Shown here: positions 1 through 7,381 of the stretch, one piece after another
Layout of the letters: each line of letters opens with the position of its first letter
Position numbering within the stretch: position 1 is the first letter of the stretch
Assembly: GCA_034189225.1 (NCBI GenBank)
Contig: JAXHVL010000158.1
Span: 1-38,358 of the forward strand
DNA from: JAXHTY01 sp034189225
GTDB taxonomy: Bacteria > Desulfobacterota > Desulfobacteria > Desulfobacterales > Desulfosudaceae
DNA: 38,358 bases
Direction of reading: 5' to 3'
The notes under the pieces: model-generated
The model's input: the letters and a program-made list of their open reading frames with translations, nothing else
What the model was told of the DNA's origin: nothing
Database searches by the model: none
Position numbers and translations under genes: made by a program

Positions 1-75
1 AGTTTCTGCCCGCGCCGAAAAAACCGTTCCTGCGAGGGAAGCCGAAGGCCAAGCTGCGGGGCGCCCTTTCTTTTG

Positions 76-272
76 CATACTTTTCTTTGACGGCTTCGTA
101 AAAAGTCCAATATCTGCGTTCCGCTGCATCTCTCGTCATGTCACGTACGACTAAGTACGCTCCATTCCTCGGTAGTGATAGGGCTGCGCCGTATCTTGAA
201 CTTTTTACTTTGCCGTCCCAAATCTGATTTTTTACGAGACCATCTTTCTTTGGGCGAGCAAAGAAAAGTATG
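76..272. repeat. Perfect 14-bp hairpin split by a mobile element
   Basis: The left arm CATACTTTTCTTTG lies at 76-89 and the right arm CAAAGAAAAGTATG at 259-272. If the element at 90-244 and one copy of the 8-bp repeat TTTCTTTG are removed, the two arms become a perfect 14-bp stem with loop GGCGAG (253-258). A related hairpin, with its loop in the opposite orientation, lies at 29769-29795. The function is unknown; it looks like a dispersed palindromic repeat that served as insertion target. Confidence 0.75.
90..244 (+). mobile_element. MITE-like element, copy 1
   Basis: This is a non-coding element of about 155 bp. One end reads CGGCTTCGTAAAAAGTC and the other, read inward, GATGGTCTCGTAAAAAATC. 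It is flanked by the direct repeat TTTCTTTG (82-89 and 245-252). The interior holds a conserved block (TCTCGTCATGTCACGTAC, then CTTTTTACTTTGCCGTCC) shared with copies at 18391, 23248 and 34366. It has no ORF of its own, so it must be moved by a transposase encoded elsewhere. The family is not one I recognise by name. Confidence 0.8.
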
Positions 273-298
273 AATTAAAAAATTGGGGGGTTAAAGCA

Positions 299-382
299 AT
301 CACGGTAAAAAAGTCGATCCAAGCCCACGTTACTTTCTGTAAAAACACCGCGCGGCGGGGTTGGAAGCTTTTTACGAAGCCG
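299..382 (-). repeat. Short degenerate relative of the same repeat superfamily
   Basis: Read on the minus strand this starts CGGCTTCGTAAAAAGCTTCC and continues through CCCCGCCGCG to GTTTTTACAGAAAGTAACG, matching the start of the longer element at 37944. The other end (CACGGTAAAAAAGTC) is a degenerate terminal repeat. GCAATC occurs at both edges (near 297 and 383) and may be a short target duplication. The remainder of 1-395 holds only repeat fragments; I see no gene in it. Confidence 0.5.
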
Positions 383-395
383 GCAATCTGCCGGC
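379..395 (-). terminator. Hairpin directly after the radical SAM stop codon
   Basis: A 7-bp stem GCCGGCA / TGCCGGC with a 3-nt loop starts at the base next to the TGA stop (396-398). On the minus strand it is followed by TTCGTAAAAAGC, so there is no clean U-tract. It could slow polymerase or protect the mRNA 3' end; as an intrinsic terminator it is weak. Confidence 0.35.
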
Positions 396-1787
396 TCATC
401 GCACCACATTGCCCATGAGCCGGTGCCGGTTGGCGGCCATTTTTTTTACCTTCCGCCGGGCTGTATAAACGATCAGCTTGTTGACCAGGCCCACGGTCAA
501 AAGTCGGTGCAGAATCATCTTTTTGAGAATGCGGAGGATGACGGGGGTGGTAAAAAAAGATGCATTCACGTCCCGACGGATCTGCTGCAGTTCTTCGGCG
601 GACAGATGGTCCGAATACACCTTGCCCGATTCCTGCTCGATATGATAATCGTCCAGGTCCTTCACTATCTCCTTGAGCGGTGAATACTTGGTGGCCCGCA
701 GCACCGACAGGCCCAGGGTGTCCACCCCCAGTTCCCGGGCAAAGGTGATGGTCTCCAGCATCTCTTCCCGGGTTTCGCCGATATTGCCGATGATAAAATA
801 GCAGTGATAGATGAAATTAAACTGCCGAAGCACCTCAAAGTATTCCCGGATTTTGGCGGTATCAAATCCCTTGTTCATCGAGGCCAGGGTTTTGTCATGG
901 GCGGACTCGATGCCCAGCAGAAACCCCATGAACCCGGCCTTGTACATTTTATTCAGCACATCGGGCCGTTTTGCCAGCTCCAGGCGGGCATTGATCACGT
1001 ACTTCTTCCTGATACCGGCTTCAAGGATAAGGTCACAGACCCGGTCCACCCAGTTCATATCAGCGGTGAAAATATCATCGGCAAAGGCCACCACATCGGC
1101 ATCCACGGTTTTCAGCTCCGCCACGACGGATTCCGGTGTCCGGGAAGACCACTTACGCTTTTCCCCAAGGGGATTGAATTTGAAGTCGCAGAACTTGCAG
1201 TTATATGGGCACCCCCGGGAGCCCAGCATCATGTCGATCTGCAGATTGGTGTTGAATTCATCCAGGGTGACATAATATGAATACCGCCGCAGCTTCCGGT
1301 TGGGGTAATATTCACTGTGAACGGCCTCCAGTTTTCTGTTTTTATTATGCATCACCTTGCCGTCAGACCGGAACGAAAGGCCGTCGACCTCAGACGTCAG
1401 GCCTTTTTTCATGATCTCCCTGCTCACTTCTTCCCCGTCGCCGCGGACAATGGCGTCGATGCGGGGCATATCTTCCAGCAACTCTTCCACATTTTCGGTG
1501 GCATGGCGGCCGCCGGCCACCACCGTCACGCCCTCGGGCACCCGGTCAATGGTCTGCCGGATAAAATCCATCTCTGCTTCCCAGTTGATGCTTACCAGCA
1601 CGAGATCCCGGCCTTCCAGGAAAGTATCCAGAGGCTGGGTTTCATATCGCAGGTCGATAATGTCAATCCTATCGACCATGTCTTCGATAGCGCTAGCGAT
1701 CAGTTCCAGGCCCAGTGGCGGCAGGAAACCGACGGTTTTCAACTCATATTGATAGGGATATACACATAAAACATTACGGTATTGCAT
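396..1787 (-). CDS. B12-binding radical SAM protein
   Basis: This 463-residue protein has an N-terminal cobalamin-binding-like Rossmann region (about 1-140, with LPPLGLELIASAIED near 22-36). The radical SAM core follows, with cluster cysteines C193-x3-C197-x2-C200 in SRGCPYNCKFC. The C-terminal part is basic and carries no domain I recognise. The family uses a [4Fe-4S] cluster and SAM, often with cobalamin, for methylation or rearrangement of unactivated carbons; the substrate here cannot be told from sequence. The classical DxHxxG cobalamin motif is absent, as in many of these proteins. A strong Shine-Dalgarno (AAAAAGGAG) precedes the ATG. The gene starts 21 nt after gmk, so it is probably the last gene of the yicC-remA-gmk operon, an unusual partner for that set. 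Confidence 0.85.
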   Translation of the reverse strand: MQYRNVLCVYPYQYELKTVGFLPPLGLELIASAIEDMVDRIDIIDLRYETQPLDTFLEGRDLVLVSINWEAEMDFIRQTIDRVPEGVTVVAGGRHATENVEELLEDMPRIDAIVRGDGEEVSREIMKKGLTSEVDGLSFRSDGKVMHNKNRKLEAVHSEYYPNRKLRRYSYYVTLDEFNTNLQIDMMLGSRGCPYNCKFCDFKFNPLGEKRKWSSRTPESVVAELKTVDADVVAFADDIFTADMNWVDRVCDLILEAGIRKKYVINARLELAKRPDVLNKMYKAGFMGFLLGIESAHDKTLASMNKGFDTAKIREYFEVLRQFNFIYHCYFIIGNIGETREEMLETITFARELGVDTLGLSVLRATKYSPLKEIVKDLDDYHIEQESGKVYSDHLSAEELQQIRRDVNASFFTTPVILRILKKMILHRLLTVGLVNKLIVYTARRKVKKMAANRHRLMGNVVR

Positions 1788-1808
1788 TTAAGCTCCTTTT
1801 TGATCTGA

Positions 1809-2420
1809 TTACGGCCGCCTATATCGCCGGATGATGCCGGCCAGGTCATGGATTGCCGTTTCAAGATCGTCATTCAGAATCACATGATGATAATGGTCCT
1901 TCAGTGCCATCTCTTGCGAGGCCACCGCAAGCCGGCGTTCAATCGCCCCTGGATCGTCTTTCCCCCGGGATTGGAGCCGTTTTTTGAGTTCCGCCATGGA
2001 CGGCGGCATGATAAAAATACCGATGCTGTCCGGAAAGCGGGCAAACACCTGCTTTGCCCCCTGAACATCGATATTGAGCAGCACATCCGTGCCCTGCCGG
2101 CGTTTTTCTTCTACAAAATCAGCGGATGTGCCGTAATAATGATCATGCACCCTTGCCCATTCCAGCCAACGGCCCGCCTGGATGCCGGCGCGGAATGTAT
2201 CCGCATCGGTAAAAAAATAATCCACCCCCTCGACCTCGCCCTGCCTGGGATGCCGGGTGGTATGGGAAACCGACTGTATCATATCGGGGAAACGCACGAC
2301 CATGGCATCGCAGAGGGTGGTTTTCCCCGCTCCGGAAGGGGCGGATACGATGAATAAAAGGCCGTGCCGGTCATCGCCGCTGCCATCGCCCGTATCTGCT
2401 GTGGTATGCTGATGCGCCAT
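1809..2420 (-). CDS. gmk: Guanylate kinase
   Basis: Guanylate kinase phosphorylates GMP to GDP with ATP in the cytoplasm, an essential step of guanine nucleotide supply. The 203-residue protein shows the P-loop SAPSGAGKTT at about 26-35, the GMP-binding stretch SHTTRHPRQGEVEGVDYFF, and the later IDVQGAKQV and lid-region RLQSRG motifs. Its length fits the family, apart from about 20 extra N-terminal residues rich in Gly/Asp/His. The Shine-Dalgarno before the ATG is poor and no better start precedes the P-loop, so translation may be coupled to upstream genes. The yicC-DUF370-gmk order is widely conserved. A 32-bp palindrome separates it from the DUF370 gene. Confidence 0.96.
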   Translation of the reverse strand: MAHQHTTADTGDGSGDDRHGLLFIVSAPSGAGKTTLCDAMVVRFPDMIQSVSHTTRHPRQGEVEGVDYFFTDADTFRAGIQAGRWLEWARVHDHYYGTSADFVEEKRRQGTDVLLNIDVQGAKQVFARFPDSIGIFIMPPSMAELKKRLQSRGKDDPGAIERRLAVASQEMALKDHYHHVILNDDLETAIHDLAGIIRRYRRP

Positions 2421-2457
2421 GTTTATTATTTTACCGGATTCTCCGGCAGCCCCCCGT

Positions 2458-2489
2458 TAGCCCGCATATTTCATGAAATATGCGGGCTA
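2458..2489. repeat. Perfect 32-bp palindrome over the DUF370 stop codon
   Basis: Sixteen bases (TAGCCCGCATATTTCA) are followed immediately by their exact reverse complement, with no loop. The outermost bases form the TAG stop codon of the DUF370 gene on the minus strand. No U-tract follows on that side, so it is not a standard terminator. It may be a dispersed palindrome, an RNA-processing or stability hairpin, or a protein-binding site between remA and gmk. Confidence 0.85.
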
Positions 2490-2765
2490 GATGCCCTCTT
2501 CATGATCCGTTGTCTTGCTCCCGTTCAGCGAGACGAACCGCTGGGAGATGGTTTCCGGATGAATGGCGGACAGCACCACATGGTTGCTATTCATGACCAT
2601 CACCGACCGGGTTTTTCTCCCCTGCGTGGCATCAACAAGCCTGCCTTCGGTTTTAGCCTCATCCTTCATGCGCTTGACCGGGGCCGAGTTCGGAGAGACA
2701 ATGGCCACCAGGTCTTCGGCCACGATCCGGTTGCCGAACCCGATGTTCAATAATTTTCGTTTCAT
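2487..2765 (-). CDS. DUF370 (RemA-like) regulatory protein
   Basis: This small protein of 92 residues starts MKRKLLNIGFGN and carries the family hallmarks IVSPNSAPVKRMKDEA, LVDATQGRKTR and VMNSNHVVLSA. RemA of Bacillus is a DNA-binding activator of matrix genes; in deltaproteobacteria the homologue sits, as here, between yicC and gmk and its role is not settled. I placed the start at MKRKLLN because family members begin there; an in-frame ATG five codons upstream (2780) is possible, and neither start has a convincing Shine-Dalgarno. The stop codon is part of a 32-bp palindrome. Confidence 0.88.
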   Translation of the reverse strand: MKRKLLNIGFGNRIVAEDLVAIVSPNSAPVKRMKDEAKTEGRLVDATQGRKTRSVMVMNSNHVVLSAIHPETISQRFVSLNGSKTTDHEEGI

Positions 2766-2794
2766 GTTGGACGCTTTCATCTGCCGCGTATCAG

Positions 2795-2846
2795 ATTTCG
2801 ATGTCGATCCCGATAGCGATTTCGATTTCGATTATCCCAACCACTT
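2795..2846 (+). repeat. GA/TC-rich dispersed repeat (solo copy)
   Basis: The stretch contains TCGATCCCGATAGCGATTTC and then GATTATCCCAACC. The same sequence lies inverted at 7197-7246 and in part at 7347-7381, where the copies flank a four-helix-bundle gene remnant. Here it stands alone between yicC and the DUF370 gene. It has no coding meaning, although it can be translated as an Asp/Ser-rich peptide. Confidence 0.7.
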
Positions 2847-2885
2847 ATCGCTGTCCTGACCCAAAGGACCAGGTTTTATAGCCCC

Positions 2886-3770
2886 CTATTCCACATTCTG
2901 AATCTGCTCCCGCAGCTTTTCAAGCTCTGTCTTGGCAGCCACAACATTTTCCGATATACCGATATTGCCGGTTTTGGCGCCCATAGTATTAAACTCCCGG
3001 TTAAACTCCTGAAGCAAAAAATTCAGCTTACGGCCGCAGGGATCTTCGGCTTTCATGGCTGCCCGGAACTGCTCGATATGGCTCCTGGCCCTTACAATCT
3101 CTTCGGACACATCACTCTTATCGGCAATGATGGCGGCTTCCTGGGCGATCCGCCCTTCATCGGCGATACTGTTGCCATTGAGAAGGGTTTCAATACGATT
3201 TTTCAGACGCTCATAACAGGCATCAACAAGGCCGTCGGCCTGGGCCTCGATGGCGGCCACCATGGCTTCAATACAATCCAGTCGCCCCGCCAAATCGGTG
3301 GCCATGAATGCCCCTTCTTTTTCCCGCATGGTATCCAGTGCTTCAAGGCAACCATTCAGGGTGATCAGGATGCACTCCCATTCAAAGTCACCTGCCGTCT
3401 CCGGCTCCGTTGCGGTAATCACCCCTTCGGTCCGGGCTACCATTTCAATGGGGATGGGGCTCTGGATTCCCGTCTCCGCCTGAAGCGTTCGCAGGGCCTC
3501 GTGGTAGGCCACCGCCCTGGCCCTGTCCACATGATAAACCGGTACGGCCGAGGACCGCTCATCGGCCACCGTCAATGAAATTTCCACCCGCCCCCGGCCT
3601 ATCCATGCGCTGATCAATTGCTTGATGCGACTCTCAAAGGGCCGATACGAAGTCGGCATGCGGAGTATCAGGTCCAGGTACCTGCTGTTGTAGGACTTCA
3701 GCTCAACGGATACGGTAAGCCCTTCCTGTTCAATTGTGTTCTCCGCATAAGCGGTCATGCTCTTGATCAT
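2886..3770 (-). CDS. yicC: YicC family protein (endoribonuclease-like)
   Basis: The protein of 294 residues starts MIKSMTAYAENTI, the usual YicC opening (MIxSMTxY). The C-terminal DUF1732 region runs from about 210 to 294 and includes LNFLLQEFNREFNTMGAKT. E. coli YicC (about 287 residues) and Bacillus YloC have been linked to RNA turnover as endoribonucleases; that activity is family knowledge, not visible here. The gene lies 9 nt after the DUF4416 gene and about 120 nt before the DUF370 gene, with a dispersed repeat between. It probably belongs to one transcription unit running from the Trm112-like gene to the radical SAM gene. Confidence 0.93.
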   Translation of the reverse strand: MIKSMTAYAENTIEQEGLTVSVELKSYNSRYLDLILRMPTSYRPFESRIKQLISAWIGRGRVEISLTVADERSSAVPVYHVDRARAVAYHEALRTLQAETGIQSPIPIEMVARTEGVITATEPETAGDFEWECILITLNGCLEALDTMREKEGAFMATDLAGRLDCIEAMVAAIEAQADGLVDACYERLKNRIETLLNGNSIADEGRIAQEAAIIADKSDVSEEIVRARSHIEQFRAAMKAEDPCGRKLNFLLQEFNREFNTMGAKTGNIGISENVVAAKTELEKLREQIQNVE

Positions 3771-3779
3771 TCCGTGCGT

Positions 3780-4331
3780 TCATCCTTTTTCCTGGCGTTC
3801 GGGTTTCATGGCTTTCAGACCCACCAGATACCGGTCGCGAACCCGTTGCAGAAACGCCTGCATATTGTCGTCCGCATAATCCGGATAGGTCCACGGCAGG
3901 GTCTGAAAGGCCCGGTTTTGATAAATCAGCGTCAGATCCGCATAAATGCCGTCACCGATATAAATCCGGTGGGAATAGTTTTTGCCGGTGGCAAGAACAA
4001 ATCGTTCCCGCAGCATATACCCGGGATCAATATTCACCCGCCGCTTTCCGTCTTGTGTCAATTCCCGTTCAATGGCGTTTGTCGCGTTTTTAACGGCCGG
4101 CAGCGTTTGCTGTTCAATCAAATGCTGAAATGAAAAAACCCGCCTGTACAGCGGGCGCCCCAACTCCTCCGTGTAATAATCCGTAAAATCAAAGGCCAGC
4201 CACCTGCTTACCAGATCGATATCGCCGAACCGCTGCACAAGCTTCTCAGCCACGGTCTCAATAATATCTGTCTCGCCGGTAAACATGCCGACGACCAGTT
4301 TGGCCGGGTCTGGAGGACCGGGGATACTCAT
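3780..4331 (-). CDS. DUF4416 family protein
   Basis: The 183-residue protein matches DUF4416, a family of unknown function common in deltaproteobacteria and related lineages. Recognisable stretches are KLVVGMFTGE near the N-terminus, FDFTDYYTEELG near 50, VNIDPGYM near 95 and the C-terminal TLPWTYPDYA. There is no signal peptide or membrane segment, so it is probably cytoplasmic. It begins 6 nt after the Trm112-like stop and ends 9 nt before yicC, which points to co-translation with both. I cannot assign a function. Confidence 0.85.
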   Translation of the reverse strand: MSIPGPPDPAKLVVGMFTGETDIIETVAEKLVQRFGDIDLVSRWLAFDFTDYYTEELGRPLYRRVFSFQHLIEQQTLPAVKNATNAIERELTQDGKRRVNIDPGYMLRERFVLATGKNYSHRIYIGDGIYADLTLIYQNRAFQTLPWTYPDYADDNMQAFLQRVRDRYLVGLKAMKPERQEKG

Positions 4332-4337
4332 GGATGC

Positions 4338-4520
4338 TTATTCCGCGCTTTGGCCAAATGGAACGGCTTCTTCAATGAGCATGATGGGAATATCATCCCG
4401 GATTTCATATTTAAGCCTGCATTTGTCACAGATAAGCCAGCTTCCGGTATCATCTTCCCGGATATCCCCCTTGCACTTGGGACACGCCAGAATCGCCAAC
4501 AGTTCTTTTTTGATTGCCAT
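4338..4520 (-). CDS. Trm112-like zinc-ribbon protein
   Basis: This 60-residue protein has the form MAIKKELLAILACPKCKGDI with a second pair of cysteines in ICDKCRLKYEI, giving a four-Cys zinc site, and ends with the conserved IPIMLIEEA. In eukaryotes and archaea Trm112 activates several methyltransferases; the bacterial short forms (YcaR type) have no agreed role. The start has a good Shine-Dalgarno (GGAAGGAAG). It is the first gene of the tight group Trm112-DUF4416-yicC. No methyltransferase partner is visible in the neighbourhood. Confidence 0.9.
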   Translation of the reverse strand: MAIKKELLAILACPKCKGDIREDDTGSWLICDKCRLKYEIRDDIPIMLIEEAVPFGQSAE

Positions 4521-4564
4521 GGTTGTCTTCCTTCCCGCTAGAATACGGTTCCCGTGTCACCTCT

Positions 4565-4593
4565 GATATACCAGAGACGGGCAGCCCATGCAA
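4565..4593 (-). promoter_or_regulatory. Possible promoter of the Trm112-yicC-gmk operon
   Basis: On the minus strand TTGCAT (4593-4588) and TATATC (4570-4565) are 17 bp apart, lying between the upstream terminator and the Trm112 gene. Both boxes are imperfect, so the call is weak. The position is right for an operon that begins at 4520. Confidence 0.33.
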
Positions 4594-4596
4594 AGT

Positions 4597-4622
4597 AAAA
4601 ACCCGACCTCAGAGAGACCGGT
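4597..4622 (-). terminator. Terminator of the CoA-disulfide reductase gene
   Basis: On the minus strand, CCGGTCTC, a 3-nt loop and GAGGTCGG form a stem of 8 pairs including two G-U pairs, followed directly by GTTTTT. It sits just after the stop codon at 4628. This separates the reductase from the Trm112-gmk operon. Confidence 0.65.
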
Positions 4623-4627
4623 TATGA

Positions 4628-6298
4628 TTATCCCTGTTGCTGCGCTTCCCGGTCGGCCTGAATCGGCAGCCACGTCATCCATCCACCGCTTAGAATGGAT
4701 GCCTGAAACCCCTTCTGGGTGAGGATGCGACATGCCAGGTATGCCCGCATGCTCACCGTACAGTAACAGACAATGCGACGGGTTTTATCCAGTTCGTCAA
4801 GATGGTGCCGCAGCTGGTCAATATCGATATTTTTTGCCCCCGGCATCATTCCTTGCTCGCTTACCTCTTCCGGAGAACGTACATCCAGAAGCATATATTC
4901 CCCCTCGGCAAACGATTCCAGTTCGTGCCAGTGAAGAACCTCAACATCGCCTTTCAGAATATTGGTTGCCACATAACCGGCGATGTTGACCGGGTCCTTC
5001 GCGGAACCGAACTGCGGCGAATATGCCAGTTGAAGTTCCTGGAGATCATAAACGGTCATGCCGGCCTGAATGGCCACGGCCAGTACGTCAATGCGTTTAT
5101 CAACCCCCTCGCCGCCCACGGCCTGGGCTCCCAGAATCTTTCCGTTATCCGGCGAAAACAGCAACTTGATGGAGACCATGGTGGCATCGGGGTAATAACC
5201 GGCGTGATTCAGGGAATGGGTAAAGGAAGCCTTATAGGCATACCCCGCCTTTTTCAGCCGTTTTTCGCTCATGCCCGTTGCCGCCGCAACGATGTCAAAA
5301 GCCTTTACAATACTTGTCCCAAGAAGACCGCCCACGGCATCCGGTCTGCCAAGGGCATTGTCCGCCGCAGCCCTGCCCTGACGATTGGCGGGACCGGCGA
5401 GGGGGATCTGGGTCTGCTGGCCGGACACGAAGTCTGTCACTTCGATCACGTCACCAACCGCCCATATGGCGGCATCAGAGGTGGTTAAATGACTGTCAAC
5501 ATGGATACCCCCGGTGGAACCGATGGTCAGGCCGGCTGATTCGGCCAGCTCCCGTTCCGGCTTGATACCGGCGGAAACGATGACCATGTCGGCGTCGAGT
5601 TCAAGCCCCTTGTCGGTAATCGCCCTGATCCGGCCATTCTGAGTATTAAATGCTTCTACCGCCTGACCGAGAACCAGATCCACCTTTTGCTCCCGAAGGT
5701 GCTGGTGAACATGCACTGCCATGTCATAGTCCATCTGGGGCAGCACCTGGTGCAACATCTCCACCATTGTTACCCGTATGCCCAGGCGTCCCATGTTTTC
5801 CGCCGTTTCCAGGCCGATAAACCCGCCGCCCATAATCAGAACATCAGACACATCGTGGGTGTCCACAAAGGCCTTGATCCGGTCGGTATCCGTTACGTCT
5901 TTGAGATTAAAAATATTGCCGTTGTCAATACCGGGGATTGTGGGCTTTACGGCACGGGCACCCGGCGCAAGGATAAGACGGTCATAGGATTCCACCACCA
6001 CATCACCGGTTTCCAGATGCCTGACCTGAATCTCTTTCTTTTCCGGGTCAATGTGGATGACATCCTGGGATATCCGCACATCGATACGATACCGGCGTTC
6101 CAGCTTTTCCGGCGTGGTCACAAACAGCGCGTCGCGCTGCTCGATTTCGCCGCCGATATAATACGGCAGGCCGCAATTGGCATAAGAAACGTATTTGCCC
6201 CTTTCAAAGAGGATGATTTCAGAGTCTTCCGAAAGCCTTCGGGCACGGGCTGCCGCGGTGGCCCCGCCGGCAACCCCACCGACAATAATCAGCTTCAT
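4628..6298 (-). CDS. CoA-disulfide/persulfide reductase with rhodanese domain
   Basis: The 556-residue flavoprotein has an FAD-binding motif at the N-terminus (IIVGGVAGGATAAARARR), the redox cysteine C42 in YANCGLPYYIGG, an NAD(P)H-binding motif (IMGGGFIGLETAENM, near 155-170) and the second FAD motif ending IWAVGDVIEV. The pyridine-nucleotide dimerisation domain follows, then a C-terminal rhodanese domain (about 460-550) with cysteines in RRIVCYCTVSMRAY. This CoADR-RHD layout reduces CoA-disulfide, CoA-persulfide or polysulfide with NAD(P)H; the attached rhodanese handles sulfane sulfur. Such an enzyme fits a sulfur-respiring lifestyle. The rhodanese active loop reads CTVSMR where CxxGxR is more usual, so its specificity may differ. 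It is probably monocistronic, with its own terminator. Confidence 0.92.
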   Translation of the reverse strand: MKLIIVGGVAGGATAAARARRLSEDSEIILFERGKYVSYANCGLPYYIGGEIEQRDALFVTTPEKLERRYRIDVRISQDVIHIDPEKKEIQVRHLETGDVVVESYDRLILAPGARAVKPTIPGIDNGNIFNLKDVTDTDRIKAFVDTHDVSDVLIMGGGFIGLETAENMGRLGIRVTMVEMLHQVLPQMDYDMAVHVHQHLREQKVDLVLGQAVEAFNTQNGRIRAITDKGLELDADMVIVSAGIKPERELAESAGLTIGSTGGIHVDSHLTTSDAAIWAVGDVIEVTDFVSGQQTQIPLAGPANRQGRAAADNALGRPDAVGGLLGTSIVKAFDIVAAATGMSEKRLKKAGYAYKASFTHSLNHAGYYPDATMVSIKLLFSPDNGKILGAQAVGGEGVDKRIDVLAVAIQAGMTVYDLQELQLAYSPQFGSAKDPVNIAGYVATNILKGDVEVLHWHELESFAEGEYMLLDVRSPEEVSEQGMMPGAKNIDIDQLRHHLDELDKTRRIVCYCTVSMRAYLACRILTQKGFQASILSGGWMTWLPIQADREAQQQG

Positions 6299-6325
6299 AA
6301 AATATCCCTCGTCCTTTTAAAAATT

Positions 6326-6359
6326 CCCCGGTTCCCACGCAGGCGCGTGGGAACCGGGG
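6326..6359. repeat. GC-rich hairpin upstream of the reductase gene
   Basis: CCCCGGTTCCCACG (6326-6339) pairs perfectly with CGTGGGAACCGGGG (6346-6359) around a 6-nt loop, with TTAAAAAT on both sides. It lies in the leader region of the CoA-disulfide reductase gene. It resembles the GGTTCCCACGC type of dispersed palindrome seen in many proteobacteria. Whether it affects expression is unknown. Confidence 0.7.
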
Positions 6360-6365
6360 GGTTAA

Positions 6366-6455
6366 AAATCACAAAATATACAGAAAGGCACGGAAGGCAT
6401 CCTCTCTTGATCTTTTCTGTGTCTTTCCGTGTATTCCGTGGTAAAAAAGTGCCGG
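6366..6455. repeat. Diverged copy of the CCGTGTATTCCGTGG inverted repeat
   Basis: The right arm CTTTCCGTGTATTCCGTGGT matches the arms of the modules at 18569-18651 and 38067-38148, while the left arm is decayed. The ORF that can be read through it on the minus strand is a repeat translation and not a gene. The region 6299-6650 otherwise holds only hairpins and no gene. Confidence 0.6.
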
Positions 6456-6586
6456 CATCTTCAGCCAGCCATCCAAACAACAGCAATATAACAAGGACGG
6501 TTTTGGTTTGCAATCTTTTCTCCTGAGCTGTTATGATAATGAAATGTGGTTGCCGGGCCGGCTTTATGAATGCCAATGGTGATGGC

Positions 6587-6608
6587 TTCGTAAAAAGCTT
6601 TTTACGAA
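6587..6608. repeat. Two MITE ends fused head to head
   Basis: TTCGTAAAAAG is followed directly by CTTTTTACGAA, a perfect 22-bp palindrome. The wider flanks (GATGGC... and ...ACCG) match the ends of the MITE family. It looks like an element that has lost its whole interior. It lies 42 bp before the Yip1-like gene and could act as a hairpin in its leader. Confidence 0.6.
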
Positions 6609-6650
6609 ACCGTTATTGCTTTTAAAAACAAAAACCGCAAGGAGAACCTT

Positions 6651-7187
6651 ATGTCACAACTTACGGACCGCATGATTCGTGCAGCAAAGCTGGATGCAAA
6701 TGTTTATGAGGAAGTTGAGGCCGACGAGTCGTCAATGGGGCAGGCCATCACGGTTGTCATCATCGCCAGCCTGGCCGCCGGTATCGGCAGCATCACAACC
6801 GCCGGCATCTCCGGTATTGTCATTGGCACCCTCTCAGCCCTGGCAGGATGGTTCATATGGGCTTACCTCACCTATTTCATCGGAACCAAGATGCTGCCGG
6901 AACCCCAGACCGAATCCAGTCCCGCCGAGCTTCTGCGAACCATCGGTTTTTCCAGCGCCCCGGGCGTGATACGGATTCTGGCCATCATTCCGGGACTGGC
7001 CACTCTGGTGTTCATCGTCGGGGGCATCTGGATGCTGGTGGCGATGATTATTGCTGTCCGCCAGGCCCTCGATTACCAGAGCACCTTGCGGGCGGTAGGC
7101 GTTTGTCTTATCGGATGGCTCATCCAGGCGCTGGTGCTGGGACTGGTCATTGTCCTTTTTGCCGGGCCGCAACCGGGCGCTATGTAA
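6651..7187 (+). CDS. Yip1-family integral membrane protein
   Basis: The 178-residue protein has a short hydrophilic N-terminus and four or five hydrophobic segments (about 30-53, 54-76, 106-138 and 148-172). The middle loop carries PAELLRTIGFSSAPGVIRIL, typical of bacterial Yip1/YIF1-like proteins. The family is of unknown function in bacteria; it is expected to sit in the inner membrane. A clear Shine-Dalgarno (AAGGAGAACC) precedes the ATG. Upstream is a 22-bp palindrome made of MITE ends, downstream a gene remnant between inverted repeats, so it seems to be transcribed alone. Confidence 0.8.
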   Translation: MSQLTDRMIRAAKLDANVYEEVEADESSMGQAITVVIIASLAAGIGSITTAGISGIVIGTLSALAGWFIWAYLTYFIGTKMLPEPQTESSPAELLRTIGFSSAPGVIRILAIIPGLATLVFIVGGIWMLVAMIIAVRQALDYQSTLRAVGVCLIGWLIQALVLGLVIVLFAGPQPGAM

Positions 7188-7196
7188 GGGGATATT

Positions 7197-7381
7197 GCCG
7201 TTGGGATAATCCAAATCGAAATCGGGGTCGCTATCGGGATCGAAGAGATATGGCGCTTGGACACGAGAAACTGGATGTCTATCGTCTTTCAATAGGCTAC
7301 GTTGCATGGGTTTACGAGATTCGAGAGGATCAAGCGGCCTACAGCGTCGATTCCGATCCCGATAGCGATTTCGATCCCGAA
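7197..7381 (+). repeat. Inverted-repeat bracket around a gene remnant
   Basis: The left copy (about 7197-7246) contains TCGCTATCGGGATCGA and the right copy (about 7347-7381) contains CGATCCCGATAGCGA, its reverse complement. The left copy extends with GTTGGGATAATC, as in the inverted solo copy at 2795-2846. Between them lies the 5' part of a four-helix-bundle protein gene. The arrangement suggests a small transposable cassette or its relic. Confidence 0.65.

Noticed and set aside
4338..4520. Trm112-like gene as a rubredoxin or ribosomal zinc protein
   Set aside because: The CPKC...CDKC spacing and the final IPIMLIEEA fit the Trm112/YcaR type and not rubredoxin or ribosomal zinc-ribbon proteins.
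6295..6576. 93-residue ORF on the minus strand upstream of the reductase gene
   Set aside because: It is a translation of the GC hairpin and the CCGTGTATTCCGTGG repeat; no ribosome-binding site, and similar peptides arise wherever that repeat is read.
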